DNA of 64,000 nt, from contig NZ_LR134375.1 of assembly GCF_900637515.1 (NCBI RefSeq), positions 1,199,952 to 1,263,951 on the forward strand. Direction: 5' to 3'. The notes below the pieces were generated by a model, which was not told the DNA's origin, did no database searches, and worked only from the letters and a program-made list of their open reading frames with translations. Every line of letters starts with the position of its first letter. Position 1 is the first letter of the stretch. Below are positions 43,730 to 52,100 of this stretch, piece by piece. The translations under genes and the position numbers were made by a program. Source of the DNA: Veillonella dispar (GTDB lineage: Bacteria; Bacillota; Negativicutes; Veillonellales; Veillonellaceae).

Positions 43730-44713
43730 TTATTTTTGGCGGTCCTTTTCAAGTTCCGCCTTGCGAAATTCTAAATATTTCAGCTCTTTTTCTCGATTGA
43801 TTTCAGACTTCTTAGTATATAGAGAACGAATTTCGTCCGTACAATGGGTCAATACCTTTGTAACGTAGAATTTAGTACTACCGGACTTAATCGTATATTT
43901 TCCAACTTTTAATTGCACCGCAAAGTCACCGTGTTTAGGACAAACGCCGATGGCGAGATGCTTGTCCCCTTGTAATCGTTCAGGCCTAGTCATTTCTAAC
44001 CGTGTCTGACAATATGGACAGAACGATAATCGAACCCGTCTATCATGAACGATACGTTTCTTCTCAGGGAAGTTTTCATACATAAAAAATGTCAGAATCG
44101 GTGGATATAAGAAAGGATTACTGCTTTCCTTTCGAATTTGATCATAATGTAAAATACCTTGTGGTATATCTAATTTTTGACATATATGTGCCGTAAACAC
44201 AGCATCATGTAACGCATTATGAGCTGATAAATGCTCGGTAGATATATTAAGATCCTCCATGGCATGAGCTACAGAATACTGTTGACTTGTACCATATCGT
44301 TGATAGGAATAAATCATCTGTGCATCAACCCATTGATCATAGGATAACGCTTTCATCCTATGAAGCATCAGATTTTCACGCAATATGAGAATGTCATCAG
44401 AGCCCCAAGATAACAGCATATACTCATCACCACACCAGTTTTGAAAGTACTGCATAGCAGTCTTAAATGGCACACCATGATCGAGCTCTCGAGATGTAAT
44501 ACCAGTCAATTCACGAACATGTTTGTGCATCCGTGGCAGATATTGTGGTTTGATGAACATTGTAAAATGATCTACAATGTCCATCTTTTCATTCAGTTTT
44601 ACCGCTCCGATTTGAATGATTTCCCCTGTTAACGGCATTTTTGTGCGCTTCATAAAGCTAATGTCGTTGCTATAGGGCTGATTCCACTCTAAATCAAATA
44701 CAATATAGTTCAT
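43730..44713 (-). CDS. DEDDh-type 3'-5' exonuclease with C-terminal zinc ribbon
   Basis: 327 aa. Exonuclease motifs: VFDLEWNQ (Asp-x-Glu, residues 6-8), SWGSDD and HNALHDAVFTAH (catalytic His and Asp), as in the ERI-1/KapD group of DnaQ-like nucleases. Near residues 225-265 two Cys pairs (CPYC and VCPKHG) suggest a zinc ribbon. The C-terminal tail is charged and coiled-coil-like. It could trim RNA or DNA 3' ends. Its gene follows the heptosyltransferases after 4 nt, so it is cotranscribed with LPS genes, but a functional link is doubtful. Confidence 0.82.
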   Translation of the reverse strand: MNYIVFDLEWNQPYSNDISFMKRTKMPLTGEIIQIGAVKLNEKMDIVDHFTMFIKPQYLPRMHKHVRELTGITSRELDHGVPFKTAMQYFQNWCGDEYMLLSWGSDDILILRENLMLHRMKALSYDQWVDAQMIYSYQRYGTSQQYSVAHAMEDLNISTEHLSAHNALHDAVFTAHICQKLDIPQGILHYDQIRKESSNPFLYPPILTFFMYENFPEKKRIVHDRRVRLSFCPYCQTRLEMTRPERLQGDKHLAIGVCPKHGDFAVQLKVGKYTIKSGSTKFYVTKVLTHCTDEIRSLYTKKSEINREKELKYLEFRKAELEKDRQK

Positions 44714-44717
44714 ATGT

Positions 44718-45758
44718 TTATTTCGATTCTGAAAGCAACGTTTCCGCTGCTTTAATAACCTGTTCTTCAGAAATTACGGATAACCCTTTATAATTTCCTT
44801 CTTTAATAATTTTTTTCATACTTTTACCAATCTCGTATGAGTCCATCGTTTCCAAAACGATAGCACGCGCTTGATATGGACCATAAAAGAATGGATTAGA
44901 CGGTCCGTAAAGCGCCACGATTGGCACATGTTGACTAATCGCCACATGCATTGGACCCGAGTCGTTCGTAATCAACAGATTACAACGGCTCATAGCTGCA
45001 GCTAAAGGACCTAATTGGAACTTACCAGTAGCCACAATTGGTTTAGTTTCCATGTGTTCCACTACAGGCTGTACCATTTCAAGATCCATAGGACCACCAA
45101 AGAATACTGTTTTATACCCTAAATGACCAAAGTAATCTGCTACATGAGCAAATCGTTCAGCAGGCCAACGTTTCTCAGGAACAGCACTACCAATGTTAAA
45201 CCCAATAAGCTTATCACTATCTGTTAAACCTTGGCTAGCATAAAACTCCTGAGCCTCACGGCGCCATGCTTCACTGGTTTCAATGTGTAGACCAGAGTTT
45301 GAAATATCGGTTACCCCTAATTGTTCTAGTACATTGATGTACATATCTGCAGCATGACGAGTTTTACGATCTAAGCGCGTATACTTTGTCATAAATGGTC
45401 TAAATAGAAAATGACTCATCCCCGTTGTAATAGGGGCATGAATTTTCCATGCCAAATAAGATGTGCGTTCATTGGGATGTAAATTAATAACGATATCAGG
45501 TTTCCCTTTTTTATTAATCTCACGAGCAATCTCATTAAGTCCGGAAATACTATTGTGACGCCCTTTTTTATCAACTACAATGAGTTCATCAATATTTGGA
45601 TTATATTGCATTACTTGTTGTAGTTTTTCATCTATTACATATGTAATATGACTATGTGGCGCAGCTTTTCGAAGCACTTCAAAAAAAGGAGTTGTTAATA
45701 TAACGTCTCCCAAATGCATAAGAAAGGTGACCACAATGCGTTTATAATCGAGTTCCAT
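44718..45758 (-). CDS. Glycosyltransferase family 9, heptosyltransferase (WaaF-like)
   Basis: 346 aa. GT9 pattern: the N-terminal VVTFLMHLGDVILTTPFFEVLRK, then GFNIGSAVPEKRWPAERFA, and LLITNDSGPMHVAIS, which contacts the nucleotide sugar. Family members add L-glycero-D-manno-heptose to the LPS inner core at the inner face of the cytoplasmic membrane. It overlaps the next heptosyltransferase gene by one base. WaaF or another core heptosyltransferase role is inferred from position and family. Confidence 0.88.
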   Translation of the reverse strand: MELDYKRIVVTFLMHLGDVILTTPFFEVLRKAAPHSHITYVIDEKLQQVMQYNPNIDELIVVDKKGRHNSISGLNEIAREINKKGKPDIVINLHPNERTSYLAWKIHAPITTGMSHFLFRPFMTKYTRLDRKTRHAADMYINVLEQLGVTDISNSGLHIETSEAWRREAQEFYASQGLTDSDKLIGFNIGSAVPEKRWPAERFAHVADYFGHLGYKTVFFGGPMDLEMVQPVVEHMETKPIVATGKFQLGPLAAAMSRCNLLITNDSGPMHVAISQHVPIVALYGPSNPFFYGPYQARAIVLETMDSYEIGKSMKKIIKEGNYKGLSVISEEQVIKAAETLLSESK

Positions 45759-46777
45759 TACAGTTCCTTTCCAAGTACTTGTTCATATACTGACCATACT
45801 GCATCTACTGGAATTTGAGCCATACAATCCGGATCATCTACGAGCGGCTGCTCAGGCGTAGCCTTTGATGTGGGTGAAATAATCAGATGTACATGACTGC
45901 CTCCGTATGGACCAGTTCGTTTCGGAGATGTGGTTCCAAATAGTGCAATCAAAGGGCGCTTAAAGGCATTAGCAATATGCAACGGGCCCGTATCAGCACT
46001 GATGAAAATTTCACAATGTCGAATCAACTCAATCAATTCTGGCATAGTCGTAGATCCTACTAAATTGACGAGATTCTTATTTTTTACATAGTTTTCTATG
46101 AAAGCTCCTTTTTCTGCATCATCAGAAGCGCCGGCAATAACGACTTTTTTACCAGATTCACATAAACGGATACATAGCTCTCCAAAGTTAAGTAAAGGCC
46201 ACTCCTTAATAATCCAGCGAGCTCCAGGAACAACAACTATATAATCTTCGTCAACGCCATGACAGGCTAACTTCTCTTTTACGGACTTCTCCGCATCTAC
46301 GTAGGCAGGCATAGGAAATTCTATACTATCTACGTCACCACCAAGCGCTCGAACAGTATCTAAATAGCGTTCAATGACATGGTCGTATTTATGCTCACCT
46401 ACTAGAGCTTTATTGACTAAATTACTACCTTCCCGAAGCTCCCAGTAACCATATTTCTCAGGAGCCCCAGATAGTAGAGATACAATGGCGCTCTTCGCAA
46501 TACATTGTAAGTCCAATGTCATATCAAAGTGACGACTATGTAACTCCTTACGTAATTGCCATAAATAGGCAGGCTTTTTAAGTTGTTTCTTGTCGATAAT
46601 GATGACATCATCTACCCATGGTGTACCTGGCAGGAGGCTAGCAAATTGCTCATGAATAGCCCATGTAATATGCGCATTAGGCCAATTTTTACGCACTGCA
46701 TACAAGGTAGGTAATGCATGAATCACATCACCTAAGGAACTCATCTTTATGATGAGTATATTCTTGTAATCTTTCAT
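45758..46777 (-). CDS. Glycosyltransferase family 9, heptosyltransferase (WaaC-like)
   Basis: 339 aa. It begins with ILIIKMSSLGDVIHALPTL, the phrase typical of heptosyltransferase I (WaaC), and has VPGARWIIKEWPL and FISADTGPLHIANAF. WaaC adds the first heptose to Kdo. I take the ATG at 46777, with GGGAGG 4 nt upstream, rather than an ATG nine codons earlier that lacks a site. It lies between gmhB and the second heptosyltransferase in the heptose cluster. Confidence 0.88.
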   Translation of the reverse strand: MKDYKNILIIKMSSLGDVIHALPTLYAVRKNWPNAHITWAIHEQFASLLPGTPWVDDVIIIDKKQLKKPAYLWQLRKELHSRHFDMTLDLQCIAKSAIVSLLSGAPEKYGYWELREGSNLVNKALVGEHKYDHVIERYLDTVRALGGDVDSIEFPMPAYVDAEKSVKEKLACHGVDEDYIVVVPGARWIIKEWPLLNFGELCIRLCESGKKVVIAGASDDAEKGAFIENYVKNKNLVNLVGSTTMPELIELIRHCEIFISADTGPLHIANAFKRPLIALFGTTSPKRTGPYGGSHVHLIISPTSKATPEQPLVDDPDCMAQIPVDAVWSVYEQVLGKEL

Positions 46778-46872
46778 ATAGCCTCCCAAAATACAACACC
46801 ACAACTAAAAACCCTATATCACCTTAAAACAGACATAAGTTAAAAGTAAAACAAAGTAATGGTAATAATTAA

Positions 46873-47367
46873 CTAAATAATAGTCTTAATAAAATCTAAC
46901 AGATTTGTACCTGTAAATAGATATCCTTTTACACCAGCTGCTTCTGCAGCATCAACATCGCGCTGACTATCGCCAATAAGAAAACTAGATTTAGGATCTA
47001 CATCATAATCCTTAATAGCTTGATTAACCATGCCAGGCTTTGGCTTTCTGCATTCACAATCGACAGCATAAAGAGGTACAGATCCTTCTTTATGATGAGG
47101 ACAATAATAGAAATGTAAAATCGGCGCCCCGCTGCGATCTAGTTCATGAGCCATATGGTCATGTAAAATCTGAACATCAGATTCCTTATAATAACCTCGA
47201 GCGACCCCACTTTGATTGGTCACTACAATGAGGTCATAGCCCTTGCCATACGCATAAGCTAGTGCCTCTTTAGCACCATCTACCCACTCTAAATCACTGA
47301 TTTTATATAGATAGCTAACATCTTTGTTGATAACACCATCGCGATCTAAAAATAATACTTTGCGCAT
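46873..47367 (-). CDS. gmhB: D-glycero-beta-D-manno-heptose 1,7-bisphosphate 7-phosphatase
   Basis: 164 aa, HAD-superfamily IIIA. DRDGVIN (nucleophile Asp8, Asp10), TNQSGVARGYY, the zinc-loop cysteines in YYCPHH and DCECRKPKPGM, and GDSQRDVDAAEAAG are all as in GmhB. It removes the 7-phosphate in ADP-heptose synthesis. One-base overlap with hldD. Confidence 0.94.
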   Translation of the reverse strand: MRKVLFLDRDGVINKDVSYLYKISDLEWVDGAKEALAYAYGKGYDLIVVTNQSGVARGYYKESDVQILHDHMAHELDRSGAPILHFYYCPHHKEGSVPLYAVDCECRKPKPGMVNQAIKDYDVDPKSSFLIGDSQRDVDAAEAAGVKGYLFTGTNLLDFIKTII

Positions 47368-48332
47368 TAACGTAAATACCCTTCGTTATTATCGAGTAAT
47401 TCACAATATTCTTTAACAGCGTCTTCCATTTTATGGAACCCTTTATCATAACCAGCAGCCAATAATTTAGTAGTATCAGCCTCTGTAAAGCTTTGGTATT
47501 TGCCTTTTAATACCTCTGGGAATGGAATGTATTCAATTTTGCCTTTACCGTTATAGTCAATAACAGCTTGCATAAATTGGTTAAAGCTATGAGCATTACC
47601 TGTACCACAGTTGAAAGTACCAGAGATTTCAGGGTGTTCCCAGAAATAGAAGTTTACATTAACTACGTCTTTAACATAAATAAAGTCACGTGTTTGACCA
47701 CCGTCTTCGTAGCCATCTGTACCTTCAAATAGATTGATAATACCAGTTTCTTTATTTTTGTAGAACATTTGACGAACTAAGGAAGCCATTTTATCTTTAT
47801 GAGCCTCATTAGGACCATATACGTTAAAGTAACGTAAGCCTACTACTTGAGCTGTATATTCACCTTCATATTTACGCACATAACGGTCAAACAACAATTT
47901 GGAGTACGCATATGGATTGAGGGCTTCCTCAGCTTCTGGTTTTTCTACGAAACCATTTGTACCATTACCATATGTAGATGCAGAGGATGCATAAATGAAT
48001 GGAATGCGACGGTCTTGGCAATAGTGGAATAGATTTTTAGAACCTTCATAGTTGTTCTTCATCATGTATTTGCCATTATATTCCATTGTGTCCGCACAAG
48101 CACCTTCGTGGAACACTACTTCGATAGGACCTACATCAAATGTACCATCAGCAATAGCACAATCAAAATCATCACAATCGATATAATCCAAGAATTCTAA
48201 ATTTTGAATATTTCGGATTTTACGACCATCAGTAAGGTCATCAACAATAAGAATATCTGTACGACCACGGTCATTTAATGCTTTCACAATATTACTGCCG
48301 ATAAAACCAGCACCGCCTGTAACGATAATCAT
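47367..48332 (-). CDS. hldD: ADP-glyceromanno-heptose 6-epimerase
   Basis: 321 aa, short-chain dehydrogenase fold. GGAGFIGSN (6-14) binds NADP; YAYSKLLFDRYV holds the Tyr-x3-Lys pair; RYFNVYGPNEAHKDKMAS and DGGQTRDFIYVKDVV match HldD (RfaD). It converts ADP-D-glycero- to ADP-L-glycero-D-manno-heptose, the donor for the heptosyltransferases encoded downstream. It overlaps hldE by 4 bases. Confidence 0.95.
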   Translation of the reverse strand: MIIVTGGAGFIGSNIVKALNDRGRTDILIVDDLTDGRKIRNIQNLEFLDYIDCDDFDCAIADGTFDVGPIEVVFHEGACADTMEYNGKYMMKNNYEGSKNLFHYCQDRRIPFIYASSASTYGNGTNGFVEKPEAEEALNPYAYSKLLFDRYVRKYEGEYTAQVVGLRYFNVYGPNEAHKDKMASLVRQMFYKNKETGIINLFEGTDGYEDGGQTRDFIYVKDVVNVNFYFWEHPEISGTFNCGTGNAHSFNQFMQAVIDYNGKGKIEYIPFPEVLKGKYQSFTEADTTKLLAAGYDKGFHKMEDAVKEYCELLDNNEGYLR

Positions 48333-49807
48333 AATTTACCCTCCTTAGCCATAGTAGCTATTTTCCCTACGATATCTGATGTAGAGTAACCTTCTTTAAA
48401 TGAAAGCACCTCTACATGATCTACGGACTCACGTCCAATAATATCTTCTATCTTATAATCGCCGCCCTTAACTAGCGTATTAGGACGCAAATAAGCTAAT
48501 AGTTCAGCTGGTGTATCCTCTTCGAATAAAACCACACCATCTATACAGCGCAACGCACTTAATAATGCTGCTCTATCCTCTTCACTTACGATGGGACGTG
48601 TTTCACCCTTTAGGCGTCTAACAGAAGCATCGGAATTTAAACCAATAATTAGATGATCACCTAACTGAGCAGCCTCTTGTAGATACGTAATATGCCCACG
48701 ATGAAGAATGTCAAAACAACCATTTGTAAACACAACAGTTTCACCCTTATTTTGCCATTGTGTAATAAGCTGCTTCATCTCTTCCTTTGTGTATAAAGGC
48801 TTCGATTGAACACTATGCTTATAAGAATGCCATAAATCCAGTAATTCAGAACGATGAATTGGATATGTTCCAACCTTAGATACGACGATGCCTGCAGCGC
48901 CATTAGCAATATGTAAGGCTAAACGCATAGATAGGCCACTGGCAAGGCATGTCATCATCATGGATACAACAGTATCGCCTGCACCACTTACATCAAAGAC
49001 CTCTTGTTGTGTGGCCGGATTATGCCATGTACGGCCGTCCTTTGCGATAACAGTAATCCCCTTAGCAGACCGTGTAGCCACAATGTACTCTAAATCAACA
49101 TTAGCCAGTACTGACTTAGCAGCTTCAACAATAGTGGTATCATCATTTTCTAATTTACGGCCTACACATTCACCTAGCTCTTTTACATTCGGTGTAATAC
49201 ATGTGGCTCCATTATATTTAGACCAATCAGAACCCTTAGGGTCTACGATTGTTTGTACGCCATACTCCTTAGCTAAACTAAAGATCTTTTTTAGCAATGT
49301 CGGTGTACAAACACCTTTACCATAGTCAGAAACAACAATGCCATCGATACCCGCTTTACAGAGATTTTCCAACCATGTAGATAGTTTCTGTTCTTCATGG
49401 ATTGTCAAATCTGTTATGGTTTCAAAATCTAAGCGCATCATCTGCTGACGATCACCTAAGATGCGCATCTTAGTAATAGTAGATCGATCGTCGCTCGTCA
49501 ATAAACCTGTTGTATCAATCTTATCTGCATCAAGTAACTGTTGTAATAAACGACCATGGTCATCATTACCGGCAATAGCACCAAGATATACTGTGCAATC
49601 TAAATTTGATAAGTTCGACGCAACATTACCAGCACCGCCAAGCACTTCTTTCATCTTTGCCACGCGGTTAACAGGAACCGGTGCCTCTGGAGAAATACGA
49701 CTTACATCACCAAAAACATAACGATCTACCATAACATCACCTATAACGGCAATCTTTAAATTTGGTAGTTGCTTTGTTAAAAATTGATTAATGGTAGCAT
49801 TTATCAT
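48329..49807 (-). CDS. hldE: Bifunctional heptose 7-phosphate kinase/heptose 1-phosphate adenylyltransferase
   Basis: 492 aa. The N-terminal PfkB-type kinase (about 1-330) has GGAGNVASNLSNL and DVSGAGDTVVS; the C-terminal nucleotidyltransferase (about 350-492) has TNGCFDILHRGHITYL. It performs two steps of ADP-heptose synthesis, before and after GmhB. I start at ATG 49807, close behind AGGTGG; a longer frame to 49870 has no ribosome site. The beta-type fused enzyme plus GmhB indicates the LPS route rather than the GDP route. Confidence 0.95.
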   Translation of the reverse strand: MINATINQFLTKQLPNLKIAVIGDVMVDRYVFGDVSRISPEAPVPVNRVAKMKEVLGGAGNVASNLSNLDCTVYLGAIAGNDDHGRLLQQLLDADKIDTTGLLTSDDRSTITKMRILGDRQQMMRLDFETITDLTIHEEQKLSTWLENLCKAGIDGIVVSDYGKGVCTPTLLKKIFSLAKEYGVQTIVDPKGSDWSKYNGATCITPNVKELGECVGRKLENDDTTIVEAAKSVLANVDLEYIVATRSAKGITVIAKDGRTWHNPATQQEVFDVSGAGDTVVSMMMTCLASGLSMRLALHIANGAAGIVVSKVGTYPIHRSELLDLWHSYKHSVQSKPLYTKEEMKQLITQWQNKGETVVFTNGCFDILHRGHITYLQEAAQLGDHLIIGLNSDASVRRLKGETRPIVSEEDRAALLSALRCIDGVVLFEEDTPAELLAYLRPNTLVKGGDYKIEDIIGRESVDHVEVLSFKEGYSTSDIVGKIATMAKEGKL

Positions 49808-49903
49808 AATCCACCTATTCCTTACCACAATATACATGCATAACGACTTACATAAAATACTTGGCATCAAACATGTATCTATTTATACATAAGACCGTAA
49901 CGG

Positions 49904-50473
49904 TTAATAATCTTCTTCAATAATTTCACACATGATATGACCAGCCAAAATGTGCATCTCTTGAATACGAGCTGTTACATTACTTGGAATGGCTAATGTA
50001 ATATCACATAATTCAGCTAGCTTACCACCGCCTTCTCCGGTGAAAGCAATGGTATGCATACCAATAGAACGGGCCATTTCTGCAGCTTTCACAACATTCT
50101 TAGAGTTCCCAGATGTAGAAATACCAATAAGAACATCACCTGTACGGCCTAGTCCCTCTACTTGACGTGCAAAAACAGATTCAAAATCATAGTCATTGGC
50201 AATCGCTGTTAATGCAGATGTATCAGTAGTTAATGCAATCCCTGCAAGAGAGCGTCGTTCCTTTTTAAAGCGACAAATCAATTCCGCCGCTAAATGTTGA
50301 GAATCTGCAGCAGAACCACCATTACCACAGAATAAAATCTTATTGCCATTTTCTAAAGCAGCCTTACAGCGATAGGCAATCTCTTGAATGGTATCCATAT
50401 GCTCCATCGTTCTACCAAAAACCTCAAGATGCTCGGTAAAACGATCTGCAATGATTGGATTTAAATCAGTCAT
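49904..50473 (-). CDS. gmhA: Phosphoheptose isomerase
   Basis: 189 aa, SIS domain. [40 protein letters not shown] and [16 protein letters not shown] are as in GmhA. It turns sedoheptulose 7-phosphate into D-glycero-D-manno-heptose 7-phosphate, the first committed step of heptose synthesis. One-base overlap with the dipeptidase gene upstream. Confidence 0.95.
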   Translation of the reverse strand: MTDLNPIIADRFTEHLEVFGRTMEHMDTIQEIAYRCKAALENGNKILFCGNGGSAADSQHLAAELICRFKKERRSLAGIALTTDTSALTAIANDYDFESVFARQVEGLGRTGDVLIGISTSGNSKNVVKAAEMARSIGMHTIAFTGEGGGKLAELCDITLAIPSNVTARIQEMHILAGHIMCEIIEEDY

Positions 50474-51399
50474 TATAAAATCTCCTTTAATAGTCTATCT
50501 GCATTTTTCCAGAACAATTTCTCACATTGCTCCACAGATAAACCGGCCTCTTTAAATGCATCATATAATCGATGCATTTCAGAAGCATCTTTAATTTCTG
50601 TATCTGGCTTAATACCATCAAAGTCGGTTCCTAATGCCACAACATCTTCCCCGCCTTTATCGATGAGATATAAGCCGTGTTTTACGATATCTTCAATCCG
50701 ACTTATGGGTGATGTACCTAAAAATGATTGAGCGAAATTAAGGCCTATAACGCCACCCTTATTAGCAATCAGCTTGATTAAATGATCTGGTAAGTTTCTT
50801 GTATGGGCTGTAACTTCACGTGCATTGGAGTGAGATGCTATAAAAGGTACATCTAAAATATCTCCTAATTGCTCAGTACCAGCATCATTTAAATGAGAGC
50901 AATCAACGATAATGCCTAAATCCTGCATAGCCTCCACAAATTCAACACCTTTCGATGTTAATTTTTTATGCTGCTCACCACAATGGGGCTCACCCAATCC
51001 ATTTGGATAATTCCAAGTAAGCGTAATAAGTCGAACCCCATCTTGATAAGCTTGTTTTAATTTATCTAAATCGCCGCCTAGTACGCCGCCTTCCTCAATA
51101 GACATAAGAGCCCCAATCTTACCGGACACATACACGGACTCTATATCTTGATAAGAGAGCACATGTTGTATGTGCTCTCCATAATGCTGAATTTGTGATG
51201 TACATAAATTACGCATCGCTTCATAACGACCATAAGGGTCATTTGTTTCACCAAGATTGATAAAAAGTGCGAAATCTTGCACCTTGCTGTGAGCCTTTTG
51301 CAACTTTTCTATATCGATTTTCCAAGTATTACGATACAGATCCCCACTACTAGGATGGTCTATTAATTTCATTATCGTATCGCAGTGTAAATCTATCAT
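50473..51399 (-). CDS. M19 family (membrane-type) dipeptidase
   Basis: 308 aa. DLHCDT (zinc ligands His and Asp, residues 3-8), SIEEGG (bridging Glu), SHSNAR and the GTDFDGI segment fit renal dipeptidase-like enzymes. They cleave dipeptides, including those with a D-residue. There is no signal peptide, so it is cytoplasmic here. It lies between nrdR and gmhA in one transcription unit; recycling of peptidoglycan peptides is one possible role. Confidence 0.9.
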   Translation of the reverse strand: MIDLHCDTIMKLIDHPSSGDLYRNTWKIDIEKLQKAHSKVQDFALFINLGETNDPYGRYEAMRNLCTSQIQHYGEHIQHVLSYQDIESVYVSGKIGALMSIEEGGVLGGDLDKLKQAYQDGVRLITLTWNYPNGLGEPHCGEQHKKLTSKGVEFVEAMQDLGIIVDCSHLNDAGTEQLGDILDVPFIASHSNAREVTAHTRNLPDHLIKLIANKGGVIGLNFAQSFLGTSPISRIEDIVKHGLYLIDKGGEDVVALGTDFDGIKPDTEIKDASEMHRLYDAFKEAGLSVEQCEKLFWKNADRLLKEIL

Positions 51400-51424
51400 A
51401 AAGCCTCACATATAGTATCAGTAA

Positions 51425-51901
51425 TTAATTGCGTTTTGGTTTTTTAGCATCTAGTTTCTTTAATGCTTTCAGTTCTTCCATAAAGCTATCAATATTATCA
51501 AACTTACGATATACGCTAGCAAAACGAACATATGCAACTTGGTCAATATCTTTTAATTGTTGCAATACAAGTTCACCAATGCGATCCGTAGTTACCTCTT
51601 GATTGATTTCATTTCGAATATCGCGCTCTACATCGTTAACCACTTGTTCCATCACGGACATTGGTACGGTACGTTTATCACAAGAACGCAATAAGCCATT
51701 TAATAATTTACCGCGATCAAATAGTTCACGACGTCCGTTTTTCTTTAATACCATAAGTGGTACTTCTTCTATAATTTCATAGGTAGTAAAGCGACGGCCA
51801 CAATTGATACATTCGCGGCGACGGCGAATACTATTACCTTCATCAGTCGTTCTAGAGTCTGTTACCTTCGTGTCTGTGTGTTGGCAATAAGGACATCTCA
51901 T
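51425..51901 (-). CDS. nrdR: Transcriptional repressor NrdR
   Basis: 158 aa. The N-terminal zinc ribbon uses Cys3, Cys6, Cys31 and Cys34 (MRCPYC, ECINCGRRF); an ATP-cone domain follows (about 48-138, beginning VLKKNGRRELFDRGKL). NrdR senses dATP/ATP and represses ribonucleotide reductase genes through paired NrdR boxes. No nrd gene is in the window. It is the first gene of the run towards the heptose cluster. Confidence 0.96.
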   Translation of the reverse strand: MRCPYCQHTDTKVTDSRTTDEGNSIRRRRECINCGRRFTTYEIIEEVPLMVLKKNGRRELFDRGKLLNGLLRSCDKRTVPMSVMEQVVNDVERDIRNEINQEVTTDRIGELVLQQLKDIDQVAYVRFASVYRKFDNIDSFMEELKALKKLDAKKPKRN

Positions 51902-51962
51902 CTGTTACTACTCCTTTTTCTAATAATCACTCTAAAATAGTGCATAATACGCCCATTTTCTT

Positions 51963-51976
51963 TACTATATATAGTA
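51963..51976. promoter_or_regulatory. Palindrome upstream of nrdR
   Basis: TACTATATATAGTA is a perfect 14-bp palindrome about 62 nt before the nrdR start. It would overlap the -35 zone of a weak promoter whose -10 is TATTAT near 51945. It may be an operator; the binding factor is unknown. Confidence 0.4.
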
Positions 51977-51992
51977 CCATGAAACCCCTTAA

Positions 51993-52028
51993 AATACAAA
52001 GAATCCCTAGGATTTCCTAGGGATTCTT
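51993..52028 (-). terminator. Terminator after the pyruvate carboxylase gene
   Basis: Perfect 13-bp stem AAGAATCCCTAGG (51999-52011) and its complement (52016-52028), with an ATTT loop. A T-rich tail follows on the minus strand. Confidence 0.82.
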
Positions 52029-52100
52029 CCATTATTCTACAGTATTTTATGTTATGAAATACTTTAGAAATAATATTTTTAATTTTACCTACAATTATAA

